Below, piece after piece: positions 24,823 to 34,047 of a DNA stretch of 64,000 bases. The stretch is from Microvirga sp. BSC39 (lineage in GTDB: Bacteria > Pseudomonadota > Alphaproteobacteria > Rhizobiales > Beijerinckiaceae). Made by a program: the position numbers and the translations under genes. Under the pieces are notes generated by a model. It ran no database searches. It was not told the DNA's origin and saw only the letters and a program-made list of their open reading frames with translations. Positions within the stretch are counted from its first letter, which is position 1; every line of letters starts with the position of its first letter. The stretch spans positions 124,001 through 188,000 of the forward strand of contig NZ_JPUG01000070.1 in NCBI RefSeq assembly GCF_000739015.1. Direction: 5' to 3'.

Positions 24823-26943
24823 GTGGCGAACGGACGTGACCGGCGCGAGCCGGTGTTCGATGCGCCCGCTGGGCAAGCGGGGGAGCTGGATTTTCACCTC
24901 TCGCCCGAGGATCGGGCAGGGGGATCGATGGCGCGCAGGCGAGCTTCGGGACAGGGCGGCGGCAGGCCTTCGCGCCCCAAGAAGGTGAAGCGCCGCGGCG
25001 GCCGCTCCCTGTTCAGCAAACTGATTTATGCCGGGCTCGTGCTCTGCCTGTGGGGCGTGATCGGCGTCGGCGGCATCGTGGCCTATTACGCCTCGCAGCT
25101 TCCGCCCATCGACCAGCTTGCGGTGCCCAAGCGCCCGCCGAACATCGCCATCCTGGCGAGCGACGGCTCGTTCCTCGCCAATCGCGGCGAGACGGGCGGG
25201 CGCACGATGACCTTGAAGGAACTTCCGCCCTACCTGCCGAAGGCGTTCATCGCCATCGAGGACCGGCGCTTCTACGACCATTTCGGTATCGACCCCATCG
25301 GCATCGGCCGCGCGATCTACCGCAACTTGAGCAACAGCGGCGGCCTGCAGGGCGGCTCGACCCTGACGCAGCAGCTCGCCAAGAACCTGTTCCTGACCCA
25401 GGAGCGCACCGCCTCGCGCAAGATCCAGGAGGCGATCCTGGCGCTCTGGCTCGAGCGCCACTACTCGAAGGACCAGCTCCTCGAGCTCTATCTCAACCGG
25501 GTCTATTTCGGCGCCGGCGCCTATGGCGTCGAGGCGGCCGCCCAGCGCTATTACGGCAAGTCCGCGCGCAGCGTATCGCTCTCCGAGGCCGCCGTGCTGG
25601 CGGGCCTCGTCCAGTCGCCGTCGCGGCTGGCCCCCAACCGCTATCCGGAGCGGGCGCAGGCGCGTGCGGAACTCGTGATCGCGGCCATGAACGATCTCGG
25701 CTTCATCACGCCGGGCATGACCAAGACGGCCCTCGGCGCGCCCGCCGAGCCCGTCCGCCCGAACGGCGCGGGATCGGCCAATTACGCGGCCGATTACGTG
25801 ATGGACGTGCTCGACGATTTCGTCGGCACGGTCGAGTCCGACATCGTGGTCTCGACCACGGTCGAGCCCGGGCTGCAATCCGCGGCCGAACGCGTGCTGG
25901 TGGAAGAGCTCAACGCCAAGGGCCAGAAGTTCAACGTGAGCCAGGGCGCGGTTGTCGCCATGCAGCCGGACGGGGCCGTCAAAGCCCTGGTCGGCGGCCG
26001 CAATTACGAGACGAGCCAGTTCAACCGGGCCATCGCGGCCCGCCGCCAGCCGGGCTCGTCCTTCAAGCCCTTCGTCTATCTCGCCGCCATGGAGCGGGGC
26101 TACACCCCCGACATGGTGATGGAGGACGCGCCCGTGGCCTACAAGGGCTGGGCGCCCAAGAACTACGACCGCAAATATCGCGGGCCGATCACGATCCGCG
26201 ATGCGCTGGCGCTCTCCCTCAACACGGTGGCCGTGAAGCTCAACATGGAGGTGGGGCCCAAGGCCGTGGTGCAGACCGCGCAACGCCTCGGCATCTCGTC
26301 CCCGCTCCAGGCCAACGGCTCGCTGGCGCTGGGCACCTCCGAGGTGACGCCGCTGGAGCTGGTTTCCGCCTACGCGCCCTTCGCCAATGGCGGCATCGGC
26401 GTGACGCCTTACGTGATCACCCAGGTGAAGACCACCGACGGCAAGCTCATCTACAAGCGCCCGGGCTCGGGCGGCCTCGGGCGCGTAATCGATCCGGGCG
26501 TCGTGGCCCAGATGAACGACATGATGCACAACGTCTTCGTCATCGGCACCGCCCAGAAGGCGCAGATCCCAGGCTGGACCCTCGCCGGCAAGACCGGCAC
26601 CACCGACGATTACAAGGATGCCTGGTTCGTGGGCTTCTCCGGCAACCTCGTGGCCGGCGTGTGGCTCGGCAACGACGACGGCGCGCTCACCAAGCGCGTC
26701 ACCGGCGGCAACCTGCCCACGGAAGTCTGGCACAACTTCATGACGGTAGCCCTCAAGGACAAGCAGCCCGTGCCCCTGCCCGGCCTCGAGCGCATGCGCG
26801 CGCCGTCGGACATTCCCGTTGCCGGCGTCGGAGGCGCTCCGCGCTACGCCAATGCGGACGGCGAAGGGAGCTGGGTCGCGCCCGCGCCTCAGCGGCGCGT
26901 GAGCCGCGAGAAGAACTTCTTGGAGAAGCTGTTCGGGCTTTAA
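24823..26943 (+). CDS. Penicillin-binding protein 1A (bifunctional peptidoglycan synthase)
   Basis: 706 residues from GTG 24823. A basic cytoplasmic tail and one TM helix (about 70-90) precede the GT51 glycosyltransferase domain with EDRRFYDHFGIDP and GGSTLTQQLAKNL. The transpeptidase domain carries SSFK with Ser412/Lys415, the SLN motif, and KTGTT at 590. It polymerises and crosslinks peptidoglycan in the periplasm. An ATG at 24928 with a strong GGGGG ribosome site is a plausible shorter start; the longer start is kept because REPVFD...LSPEDR looks like a conserved N-terminal region. A CtrA box lies upstream, fitting cell-cycle control. Confidence 0.93.
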   Translation: MANGRDRREPVFDAPAGQAGELDFHLSPEDRAGGSMARRRASGQGGGRPSRPKKVKRRGGRSLFSKLIYAGLVLCLWGVIGVGGIVAYYASQLPPIDQLAVPKRPPNIAILASDGSFLANRGETGGRTMTLKELPPYLPKAFIAIEDRRFYDHFGIDPIGIGRAIYRNLSNSGGLQGGSTLTQQLAKNLFLTQERTASRKIQEAILALWLERHYSKDQLLELYLNRVYFGAGAYGVEAAAQRYYGKSARSVSLSEAAVLAGLVQSPSRLAPNRYPERAQARAELVIAAMNDLGFITPGMTKTALGAPAEPVRPNGAGSANYAADYVMDVLDDFVGTVESDIVVSTTVEPGLQSAAERVLVEELNAKGQKFNVSQGAVVAMQPDGAVKALVGGRNYETSQFNRAIAARRQPGSSFKPFVYLAAMERGYTPDMVMEDAPVAYKGWAPKNYDRKYRGPITIRDALALSLNTVAVKLNMEVGPKAVVQTAQRLGISSPLQANGSLALGTSEVTPLELVSAYAPFANGGIGVTPYVITQVKTTDGKLIYKRPGSGGLGRVIDPGVVAQMNDMMHNVFVIGTAQKAQIPGWTLAGKTGTTDDYKDAWFVGFSGNLVAGVWLGNDDGALTKRVTGGNLPTEVWHNFMTVALKDKQPVPLPGLERMRAPSDIPVAGVGGAPRYANADGEGSWVAPAPQRRVSREKNFLEKLFGL

Positions 26944-26966
26944 AGCTTGCCTTCACGTCTGACACT

Positions 26967-27104
26967 GTCATTCCGGGGCGCCGCAGGCGAACCCGGAATC
27001 CATAAACACGACGTCTCAAGAGGGGGTGAGCAGCGTCACACCCCATTCTGCACCGTTAGCGGTTATGGATTCCGGGCTCTCGCTACCGCTCGCCCCGGAA
27101 TGAC
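26967..27104. repeat. GC-palindrome intergenic unit (family 2, long)
   Basis: GTCATTCCGGGG...CGAACCCGGAATCC and, inverted, GGATTCCGGG...CCCCGGAATGAC, about 50 bp apart. It lies directly after the PBP1A gene. Confidence 0.65.
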
Positions 27105-27205
27105 AGTGGCTGCGGTCAATCAAACCCTCAGAACATTACCCCGCACGTAATCGCCAGCACTCTCTCCACACGACATGCTCCCTTCATCACAAGAAGGAGC
27201 CTGTC

Positions 27206-27553
27206 ATGCCTGCTTACGCCGTCGGTCATCTGCACGATGTGAATCTCGGTCCCGACATCGTTGAATACCTCCAGCGCATCGACGCGACGCTCGAGCCCTT
27301 CGGGGGCCGGTTCATCATTCACGGAGGACCGGTGACTCACCTCGAAGGCTCCTGGTCGGGAGACCTGATCGTGATCGCGTTCCCGGACCGGAACAGCGCC
27401 CGCGCATGGTATGAGTCGCCCGCCTATCGGCAGATCCTGCCCCTGCGCACCGGGAACGCGCGCGGCGAGGTCTTCTTCATCGAAGGTGTCGATGCCGACC
27501 ACAAGGCGACGGATGTTCTCGCCGGAGTCCCGGCGGATCAACCCTTGGGCTGA
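27206..27553 (+). CDS. DUF1330 family protein
   Basis: 115 residues, ferredoxin-like (dimeric alpha-beta barrel) DUF1330 family: MPAYAVGHLHDVNLGPDIVEYLQ, FGGRFIIHGG, FPDRNSARAWYESPAYRQILPLR are the usual blocks. Function of the family is not established. AAGGAG lies 6 nt before the ATG. Its last 16 bases overlap the end of the convergent Bcr/CflA gene. Confidence 0.88.
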   Translation: MPAYAVGHLHDVNLGPDIVEYLQRIDATLEPFGGRFIIHGGPVTHLEGSWSGDLIVIAFPDRNSARAWYESPAYRQILPLRTGNARGEVFFIEGVDADHKATDVLAGVPADQPLG

Positions 27554-28737
27554 TGCCCTCTCGCCCGGCTCGTCACGAGGAAAAGCGCAAGGGCCAGCAC
27601 GCCGGTTGTGGCGATGGTGGCGGGAAGCGGGATCGCCGAGGCATCGAGGTTGCGCCCGAGAGCGATGCCCACGATGGCCGCGAACGTCATCTGGCAGATG
27701 CCCAGCAGCGACGAGGCCGCGCCGGCCCGCTCCGGAAAGGGCATCAGGGCCGAGGCCATGGATTGCGGCATGGTGAGGCCGACGCCGATGCCGTAGATCG
27801 CCATGGGGGCGCTGATGCTGAGCGACGAGGGCATGCCTGACAGGACCAGGGCCAGCATGGCGCCGCCGCCAACGGCAAGGCACGAGACGCCGAGCTGGAT
27901 CGTGCCGTCGAGACCGCGTCGCCCCACGAGATGCTGGGCGAGATATGTGCCGCTGATGAAGCCCACCACCACGAAGGTGAACGAGAAGGCGAAAGCCAGC
28001 TCATCCAGGCCGTAGATCTGCTGCAGCACGAAGGACGAGCCGGAGATGAAGGCGAAGAGCCCGCCATAGGTGAGCATGGAAAGCCCCACATAGGTGCGGT
28101 AGCCTGGGTGTCCGAGCAGCAGCTTGAAGCCGCGCAGGATCGCCCCGAAGGAAATCGGCACCTCCGATTTCCGGCGGATGCTCTCGGGCATGCGCAGGCT
28201 GATGACGGCCGCCATGACGATGCCGAACAGGATCATGACCGCGAAGGTGACGCGCCACCCCGAGACGCGCTCGATGAGGCCGCCGACGATCGGGGCTGCG
28301 GCCGGCACGACGCCCATGATCGTGCCCATGCGCGACAATTCGCGGCCGGCCCGCGGCCCCTCATAGAAGTCGCGCACGATGGCGCGTCCGAGCACGATCG
28401 GGCCGGAGGCGCCCAGCGCCTGCAGGAAGCGCGCGCCGATCAGCGTTTCGATGTTGGGCGCGAAGGCGCAGATGAGGCTCGCCAGGGTGAAGAGCCCGAG
28501 CCCGAACAGCAGCACGGGCTTCCTCCCGATCCGGTCGGAGATCGGCCCGTAGAAGAACTGCCCGGCCGCAAAGCCGAGCAGGAAGGCGGACAGCGTGAGC
28601 TGCGTCTGGGCCGTGGTCGCATCAAGCCCCGCCGCGATCGCCGGCAGCGACGGCAGGTACATGTCCGTCGAGAGCGGGCCCAGGGCGGTGAGCAGCGCCA
28701 GGACGATTGTGAGGGCGAGCGTATCGGGCTTGAGCAT
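27538..28737 (-). CDS. Bcr/CflA-type MFS drug exporter
   Basis: 399 residues, 12 hydrophobic helices. STDMYLPSLPAIAAGL at the first helix-loop, GPISDRIGRKPVLLFG (motif A), ARFLQALGASGPIVLGRAIVRD (motif B) and PIVGGLIERVSGWR (motif C) are the Bcr/CflA hallmarks. It is expected to export bicyclomycin, chloramphenicol or cysteine-like compounds by proton antiport; the natural substrate is unknown. Confidence 0.92.
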   Translation of the reverse strand: MLKPDTLALTIVLALLTALGPLSTDMYLPSLPAIAAGLDATTAQTQLTLSAFLLGFAAGQFFYGPISDRIGRKPVLLFGLGLFTLASLICAFAPNIETLIGARFLQALGASGPIVLGRAIVRDFYEGPRAGRELSRMGTIMGVVPAAAPIVGGLIERVSGWRVTFAVMILFGIVMAAVISLRMPESIRRKSEVPISFGAILRGFKLLLGHPGYRTYVGLSMLTYGGLFAFISGSSFVLQQIYGLDELAFAFSFTFVVVGFISGTYLAQHLVGRRGLDGTIQLGVSCLAVGGGAMLALVLSGMPSSLSISAPMAIYGIGVGLTMPQSMASALMPFPERAGAASSLLGICQMTFAAIVGIALGRNLDASAIPLPATIATTGVLALALFLVTSRARGHQPKG

Positions 28738-28817
28738 TTTTCTTTGGGACAGCAGCGATGATGACAGGTCGGACTAAGCCGAAATGACAGAGCTGTCACT
28801 CACTAAGGGGCCTCTCA

Positions 28818-29022
28818 CGTCATCACCGGCCTTGTGCCGGTGATCTCGATATGAGAGGCGCTGCGCTTTTCGGCATCGGGATGGACGGGGCGAGCCCCGC
28901 CATGACGTAGTAGGTGTCATTCCCGGCCGGAAATGGCGGAGCCATCGGAGGGGAAGGGAATCCACTCACAGGCTCAGCGCCATGGATCCCCTTCCCGGTC
29001 CTGCGGACCGCCGGGGATGGAA
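28818..29022. repeat. GC-palindrome intergenic units (family 2), two in tandem
   Basis: The first unit runs CGTCATCACCGG...CCGGTGATC to GGGATGGACGGGG...CCCCGCCATGACG (28818-28907). A second hairpin-rich block 28914-29022 begins GTCATTCCCGGCCGG and ends CCGCCGGGGATGG. Together they fill the 298-bp gap between the exporter and the metallopeptidase gene; no gene is seen there. Confidence 0.6.
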
Positions 29023-29035
29023 ACGCGAAGCGCTC

Positions 29036-29779
29036 TCACCCGATGCGATGCAACGCGCTGCCGTAGGTCTTCAGCCAGGCTTCCGCCTCGTCGGTGCGGG
29101 GGCAGAGCTGGTGCGTGATCTTCCAGAAGCGGTGGGAATGGTTGAGCTCGCGCAGGTGCGCCACCTCGTGGGCCGCGAGGTAGTCGAGCACGAACGGCGG
29201 GGCCATGATCAGGCGCCAGGAGAAATTGAGCGCCCCCGTGGCCGAGCACGACCCCCAGCGGCTCTTGGTGTCGCGCACGGTGATGCGCTTGGCCGAAACC
29301 CCGATCTGGGCCGTGTGCTTTCTCACCGCGACGGTGAAATCCTTCTTGGCCTCCGCCTCGAGGAAATCCCGCACCCGGCGGGCCACATGGGCGGCCTCGC
29401 CGGCCACCGCGATGATCGGCTCGCCGGCGCCGCCCTTGGTGGCCTGAGTCACGCCGCGGATCGACGACCAATGGACGATCCGGTGCAGGACGCCACGCAC
29501 GGGCACCAGCGCCCCCGGCTCGAAGATCACCCGCTCCGGCACCTTGGCGAGGCGGGTGGCGATCCATTGGCTGTGGCTGTCGGCGAATTTCTGGGCCAGG
29601 CCCACATCGGTGCGCTCGGGGATCGACAGCACCACCTCGCCGGTCGCGTTGGAGACGCGCAGCGTGATCCGTTTGGCCGTGGGACGGCGCTTGAGGGCCA
29701 CCTTGAAGGCTTGGCCCTCATGCAGAACCTTGAGATGAGGCGGGTCCGCTGGAACGCGGCGGAACAGGGCGGATTTCAT
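29036..29779 (-). CDS. YgjP-like M48/SprT-type metallopeptidase (DUF45)
   Basis: 247 residues with RPTAKRITLRVSNATGEVVLSIP at the N-terminus, TKSRWGSCSATGALNFSWRLIMAP in the middle and the zinc motif HEVAH in YLAAHEVAHLRELNHSHRFW. This is the YgjP-like (DUF45) zinc-protease family found in most proteobacteria. It is a soluble, cytoplasmic protein; the substrate is unknown. ATG 29779 is chosen because family similarity begins there; the frame continues upstream without domain content. Confidence 0.88.
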   Translation of the reverse strand: MKSALFRRVPADPPHLKVLHEGQAFKVALKRRPTAKRITLRVSNATGEVVLSIPERTDVGLAQKFADSHSQWIATRLAKVPERVIFEPGALVPVRGVLHRIVHWSSIRGVTQATKGGAGEPIIAVAGEAAHVARRVRDFLEAEAKKDFTVAVRKHTAQIGVSAKRITVRDTKSRWGSCSATGALNFSWRLIMAPPFVLDYLAAHEVAHLRELNHSHRFWKITHQLCPRTDEAEAWLKTYGSALHRIG

Positions 29780-29855
29780 GTCCGCAATCTGCCCTGTCAC
29801 GCTGATTCTGTCAGCGCAGCCGTTTGCCGCTCCTAAGAACGTATCAAGAACAGGA

Positions 29856-31118
29856 TCAGGCTCTTGACGCCTTCTTCCGGGCTGGTTCTCGATCGTGAGT
29901 CTCAATGAATTCAGCGATTCGAGGAGCGATCTGAGACCGGAACCGAGAACCGTTGAAGACGCCATAGTGACCGACCTTGGCCTGCAGATGATAGAGCTTC
30001 TTGTCGGAGGACAGGTTGGGGGTCAGTTCGAGGGCGGCCAGGGTCTGGCCGACGCCCGAAATGTCGTCCCGCTCGCCTTCGACCGCCATGATGGCGCAGC
30101 GCCGGATGTCCATGAGGTCCACCGGCTGGTCCCGGTGCATCATCTCGCCCTTGGGCAGTTCGTGGTTCACGAACACCTTCTCGACCGTCTGGAGGTAGAA
30201 CTCGGCGGTCAGGTCCATGACGGCGAGGTACTCGTCATAGAACTCCCGGTGCTTCTCGGCCGAGTCGCCGTCGCCGTCCACCAGGTGGTTGAACATGTCC
30301 CAATGCGCCGTCAGGTGCCGGTCGATGTTCATGGCCATGAAGCCCGAGAGCTGCTGGAACCCGGGATAGACATCGCGCCAGAAGCCCGGATGGGACGGGG
30401 GCACCTTGGTGATGCAGTGGCGCTCGAACCATTCGATGCCGCGCTCCTCGGCCAGCCGGTTCACGGCCGTGGGGGAACGGCGGGTGTCGATGGGGCCGCC
30501 CATGAGGGTCATGGAGCGGGGAATGCAGGGGTCGTTCTCGGCCTCGAGGCGGGCCACCGCGGCGATCACCGGGACGGCCGGCTGGCACACGGCCATCAGG
30601 TGCAGGTCGGGGCCGAACGCGCGGCACATCTCTTTCACGTAGTCGATGTAGTCGTCGAGATCGAACCTGCCCTCGGCCAGGGGCACCATGCGGGCATCGG
30701 TCCAATCGGTGATCATCACCTGATGGGTGGGCAGGAAGGTCTCCACCGTGCCGCGCAGGAGCGTGGCGTAATGGCCGGACATGGGCGCCACGATCAGGAG
30801 CTTAGGCTGGCTTTTGGCTGTGGGGTGGTCCCGCTCGAAGGAGATGATTCGGCAGAAGGGGCGCTCCCAGACGATCCGCTCCGTGACCGCCGTCTCGGCC
30901 CCGTCGATCACCGTGGTGGGCAGGCCGAACACGGGTTTGCCGTAGCGGCGGGTGGTGCGTTCGAACAACTCGCAGGCGGCGGAAACGGTGCGGCCGTAAG
31001 GGGTATTGTTGAGCGGATTGCCGGGATTATCGAAAAAATGCTTCGTCAAATCGGAGGCCGCGCGGGCGGGGCTCAAAAGCCAGTGCGCGGTATCGTACCA
31101 AACATAAGAAAAGTTCAT
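29856..31118 (-). CDS. phaZ: Intracellular polyhydroxyalkanoate depolymerase
   Basis: 420 residues, the standard length of the i-PhaZ family. It has the N-terminal YVWYDTAHWLLSPARAASD, the nucleophile elbow AVCQPAV with Cys178 in place of the usual lipase serine, and VGHYGVFNGSRFRS with the catalytic histidine. It degrades native PHB granules in the cytoplasm to supply carbon and energy. It is divergent from the RegB/RegA genes (250-bp shared upstream region), so redox-linked control of storage polymer use is plausible but not shown. Confidence 0.93.
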   Translation of the reverse strand: MNFSYVWYDTAHWLLSPARAASDLTKHFFDNPGNPLNNTPYGRTVSAACELFERTTRRYGKPVFGLPTTVIDGAETAVTERIVWERPFCRIISFERDHPTAKSQPKLLIVAPMSGHYATLLRGTVETFLPTHQVMITDWTDARMVPLAEGRFDLDDYIDYVKEMCRAFGPDLHLMAVCQPAVPVIAAVARLEAENDPCIPRSMTLMGGPIDTRRSPTAVNRLAEERGIEWFERHCITKVPPSHPGFWRDVYPGFQQLSGFMAMNIDRHLTAHWDMFNHLVDGDGDSAEKHREFYDEYLAVMDLTAEFYLQTVEKVFVNHELPKGEMMHRDQPVDLMDIRRCAIMAVEGERDDISGVGQTLAALELTPNLSSDKKLYHLQAKVGHYGVFNGSRFRSQIAPRIAEFIETHDREPARKKASRA

Positions 31119-31368
31119 CTAAGTGTCCCCAAAGGCCGGGCGCCTGGTTCTCGCACAATGCAGTAGGCTTATCCTCAACCGTAATTTTAAGATTAAAGTT
31201 CCTGCTGCTCTTTGCAACAAGCTTGTCTTTCCACCGCGAAATCGGACTCCATACTTTGGTTTCGGGGCGTTCCCTGGGGCTTGCCGGTCCTGTTCCAAGT
31301 CCCGGGTAGGAAAATAGGCTGGGACGGTCTGCTTGGCGAACACGGGCTGGACCCTATTCTGTTCGAGG

Positions 31369-32724
31369 ATGTCCCGAATCGAGCCGAAGAACCTCACGCA
31401 CCACGCCCGGCACCTGCGCCTGGACACCCTCGTCCGCCTGCGCTGGCTTGCGGTCGCGGGGCAGTCCGCAGCGGTGATAGGGGTCCGCTTCGGCCTCGGA
31501 TTCCCCCTGCCCTTCGCCTTTTGCCTGCTGGTGATCGTCGCGTCGGTGTGGGTCAACCTGCTGCTGCGCATCCAGTATCCGGCGAGCCACCGGCTCAGCG
31601 ACAACGTCGCCACGGCCCTGCTCGCCTTCGACATCCTGCAGCTCGCCGGCCTGCTCTATCTGACCGGCGGGCTGGAAAACCCCTTCGCCATGCTGTTCCT
31701 GGCGCCCGTGCTCATCTCGGCCACGGCGCTCACGCCGGAGCGGACCCTGGGGCTCGGGCTGCTGGCCGTGGGCTGCGCGACCTTTCTCGTGCTCGCCCAT
31801 TGGCCCCTGCCCTGGTTTCCGGGGCAGACCTTCTCGCTGCCCTTCCTCTATGTGACGGGCATCTGGACCGCGATCCTGCTCGGCACGACATTCACCGGCA
31901 TCTATGCCTGGCGGGTGGCCGAGGAGGCGCGCCAGCTCGCCCAGGCGCTCGCCGCCACCGAGCTGGTGCTGGCCCGCGAGCAGCACCTGTCCCAGCTCGA
32001 CGGCCTGGCGGCGGCGGCGGCCCACGAGCTCGGAACGCCGCTCGCCACCATTGCGCTGGTCACCAAGGAGCTCAGCCATGCCATGCCCAAGGACGGCCCG
32101 GTGGGCGAGGACCTGCGCCTTCTGCAGGAGCAGGTGGAGCGCTGCCGCACGATCCTGACCAAGCTCACCTCCATGGACGAGGAAGACGGGGGAGAGTTCC
32201 TGGAAACCGTCTCCCTCAGCCATCTGGTGGAGGACATCGTCGAGCCGCAGCGGGCGGTGGGCTTCGACGTGAGGGTGATCACGAAGGGCGATGGCCCCGA
32301 ACCCCTGTGCCGCCGCAATCCGGGGGTGGTCTATGGCCTGTCCAACATCCTCGACAACGCCACGGACTTTGCCGAGAGCCAGGTGACGATCGAGGCCTGC
32401 TGGTCTCCTCACGAGGTTTTCATCGAGATCCGGGATGACGGCCCCGGTTATGCGCCCGATATCCTGCTCAGGGTCGGCGAGCCCTACGTCACCACCCGCA
32501 GCGCCGCCGAGCGTTCGGAGGACAGCGAGGAGGGCGGAGGACTGGGCTTGGGCTTGTTCATCGCCAAGACTTTGGTCGAGCGATCGGGGGCCGAACTGAC
32601 CCTCACCAACGCCGCCCCGCCGGCTTCGGGCGCCATCGCGCGGATCGTTTGGCCGCGTCGGGCGTTTGAACGAAGTGCGGCAATTTCGCCGCAGGGAGGT
32701 TCGCTGGAGCCTCTCAAAGATTAG
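31369..32724 (+). CDS. regB: Redox sensor histidine kinase RegB/ActS/PrrB
   Basis: 451 residues from ATG 31369; a TTG at 31333 in frame is an alternative start. Six membrane helices lead into the cytoplasmic kinase. The quinone-sensing motif GGLENPF is at 100-106, the phosphorylated His219 is in the H-box AHELGTPLAT, and the redox-active cysteine of RegB proteins is Cys259 in QVERCRTIL. ATP-binding N-box (NILDNATDFA), G1 (DDGPGY) and G2 (GGGLGLGLFIA) follow. It senses the respiratory redox state and phosphorylates the RegA regulator encoded 81 bp downstream. The actS name is used in rhizobia. Confidence 0.93.
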   Translation: MSRIEPKNLTHHARHLRLDTLVRLRWLAVAGQSAAVIGVRFGLGFPLPFAFCLLVIVASVWVNLLLRIQYPASHRLSDNVATALLAFDILQLAGLLYLTGGLENPFAMLFLAPVLISATALTPERTLGLGLLAVGCATFLVLAHWPLPWFPGQTFSLPFLYVTGIWTAILLGTTFTGIYAWRVAEEARQLAQALAATELVLAREQHLSQLDGLAAAAAHELGTPLATIALVTKELSHAMPKDGPVGEDLRLLQEQVERCRTILTKLTSMDEEDGGEFLETVSLSHLVEDIVEPQRAVGFDVRVITKGDGPEPLCRRNPGVVYGLSNILDNATDFAESQVTIEACWSPHEVFIEIRDDGPGYAPDILLRVGEPYVTTRSAAERSEDSEEGGGLGLGLFIAKTLVERSGAELTLTNAAPPASGAIARIVWPRRAFERSAAISPQGGSLEPLKD

Positions 32725-32805
32725 GGGATGAATTCCCATATGAGAAAGGAGCTGATCGAGCTCGCCTCATGAAGGAATGTCCTTAGGATGCAAGGAGATA
32801 TTCTG

Positions 32806-33363
32806 ATGGCCGATGCGCCTGCCGCATTCGAAGATCGCGCCGACAAGAGTCTCTTGATCGTCGACGACGACCGGCCGTTCTCGACCCGTCTGGCCCGTGC
32901 CATGGAAGGCCGCGGCTATCAGGTTCGGGTGGCCGAGAGCGTGGCGGACGGCATTGCGGCCGTTGAAAACGAACCGCCGGCCTTTGCCGTGATCGACATG
33001 CGCCTCGGCGACGGCAACGGCCTCGATGTGATTGAGCGCCTGAAGCACCGCCGCCCTGACGCCCGCGGTGTGGTCCTCACCGGCTACGGCAACATCGCCA
33101 CCGCGGTAACGGCCGTGAAGATGGGCGCGTTCGACTATCTGGCGAAGCCCGCCGATGCGGACGAGATCCACGCGGCCCTCATGGCCCAGCCGGGCGAACG
33201 GGCCCTGCCGCCGGAAAATCCCATGTCGGCCGACCGGGTGCGCTGGGAGCACATCCAGCGGGTCTATGAGCTGTGCGGCCGCAACGTCTCGGAGACGGCA
33301 CGCCGCCTCAACATGCACCGCCGGACCCTGCAGCGCATCCTCGCCAAGCGCGCGCCGCGCTAA
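32806..33363 (+). CDS. regA: Redox response regulator RegA/ActR/PrrA
   Basis: 185 residues, as expected for RegA. The receiver domain has LLIVDDDRPF, the phospho-acceptor Asp64 in AVIDMRLGDG, VVLTGYGNIATAV and the switch Lys in DYLAKPAD. The C-terminal Fis-type helix-turn-helix ends NVSETARRLNMHRRTLQRIL, the almost invariant RegA DNA-binding helix. It controls respiration, carbon and nitrogen genes with RegB. ATG 32806 has AGGAG 8 nt upstream and gives the family length; an ATG at 32788 is less likely. It converges on mmcB with a 7-bp gap. Confidence 0.94.
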   Translation: MADAPAAFEDRADKSLLIVDDDRPFSTRLARAMEGRGYQVRVAESVADGIAAVENEPPAFAVIDMRLGDGNGLDVIERLKHRRPDARGVVLTGYGNIATAVTAVKMGAFDYLAKPADADEIHAALMAQPGERALPPENPMSADRVRWEHIQRVYELCGRNVSETARRLNMHRRTLQRILAKRAPR

Positions 33364-33370
33364 GCCCTTC

Positions 33371-33868
33371 TCAAAGCCGCCCGTCCGCGATCCTGTCGGG
33401 ATCGGCCAGCGCGTGCAGCAGGGATGCGGCCGCATGCGCGAAGCGCAGGGTCACGGCCTTGCGGCGCGCGCCCGCCAGCGGGTGATGCGATGCCTCGCGC
33501 AGGATCGCCGCGCCGAAGCTGTCGGCGATGATCAGGCCGCGATCCTCCGGCAGGATGTCGAACGGCACCGTCTCCGGCACCGCGAAGTAGAACCGGTCGC
33601 AGAAATCCTCGTAATCGGGCCATTTCCGGTCGGCCCGGAAATCGGCCACGCTCGACTTGATCTCGACGATGGTGAGCGCCCCGTCGGGCGCGAGCGCGAT
33701 GAGGTCGGCGCGCCGGCCGTTGGCGAGGGTGAATTCCGGCAAGGTCACGTGGCCGAGCTGCGAGAACAGGCGGCGCACGCCGCGCTGAACGCCGGCCGCC
33801 ACCGGCGACTGGCGCCCGTCGACGGGCAGGACGATGGGACGGGAAAAGGCTGCGGACGAATCGGACAT
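33371..33868 (-). CDS. mmcB: MmcB-family DNA repair protein
   Basis: 165 residues: VQRGVRRLFSQLGHVTLPEFTLANGRRADLIAL with an acidic/ADL nuclease-like core, TIVEIKSSVADFRADRKWPDYEDFCDRFYFAV with the PD-(D/E)xK-type EIKSS element, and EDRGLIIAD. This is the MmcB (DUF3126-like, mitomycin C resistance) family of alphaproteobacteria, implicated in interstrand crosslink/mitomycin repair in Caulobacter. The start is chosen at the family N-terminus MSDSSAAF. No LexA box was found upstream; a family-1 repeat is there instead. Confidence 0.85.
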   Translation of the reverse strand: MSDSSAAFSRPIVLPVDGRQSPVAAGVQRGVRRLFSQLGHVTLPEFTLANGRRADLIALAPDGALTIVEIKSSVADFRADRKWPDYEDFCDRFYFAVPETVPFDILPEDRGLIIADSFGAAILREASHHPLAGARRKAVTLRFAHAAASLLHALADPDRIADGRL

Positions 33869-33946
33869 GGGGCGTAGGGTATCATCCCCCCGCCGCCGTC
33901 CCGCAACGGCCCCGTTGTCGCGCTTGCTCGGAAAATCCCCGCCAAA

Positions 33947-34047
33947 ACACCGGACCCGAAAGTGGACTTGCACTTTTGGGATCAATCCGATGCATTCCTC
34001 TTGAGCGAGAGCATCCTGCGGACCCGGAGGGCTGCAGGATGCTCTAA
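33947..34047 (-). repeat. Intergenic repeat family 1, copy D (inverted)
   Basis: On the reverse strand it reads GCATCGGATTGATCCCAAAAGTGCAAGTCC-type sequence (GATCCCAAAAGTGCAAG then CCACTTTCGGGTCCG) like copy B, preceded by a strong hairpin AGCATCCTGC...GCAGGATGCT. It occupies the gap between mmcB and the EamA gene and overlaps the EamA stop codon. Confidence 0.7.

Noticed and set aside
24769..26733. Long reverse-strand frame opposite PBP1A
   Set aside because: The forward frame has complete glycosyltransferase and transpeptidase motifs; the reverse product has no recognisable domain.
33869..33946. A LexA box upstream of mmcB
   Set aside because: Searched because mmcB is a repair gene; no GTTC-N7-GTTC or GAAC-N7-GAAC is present in this gap.
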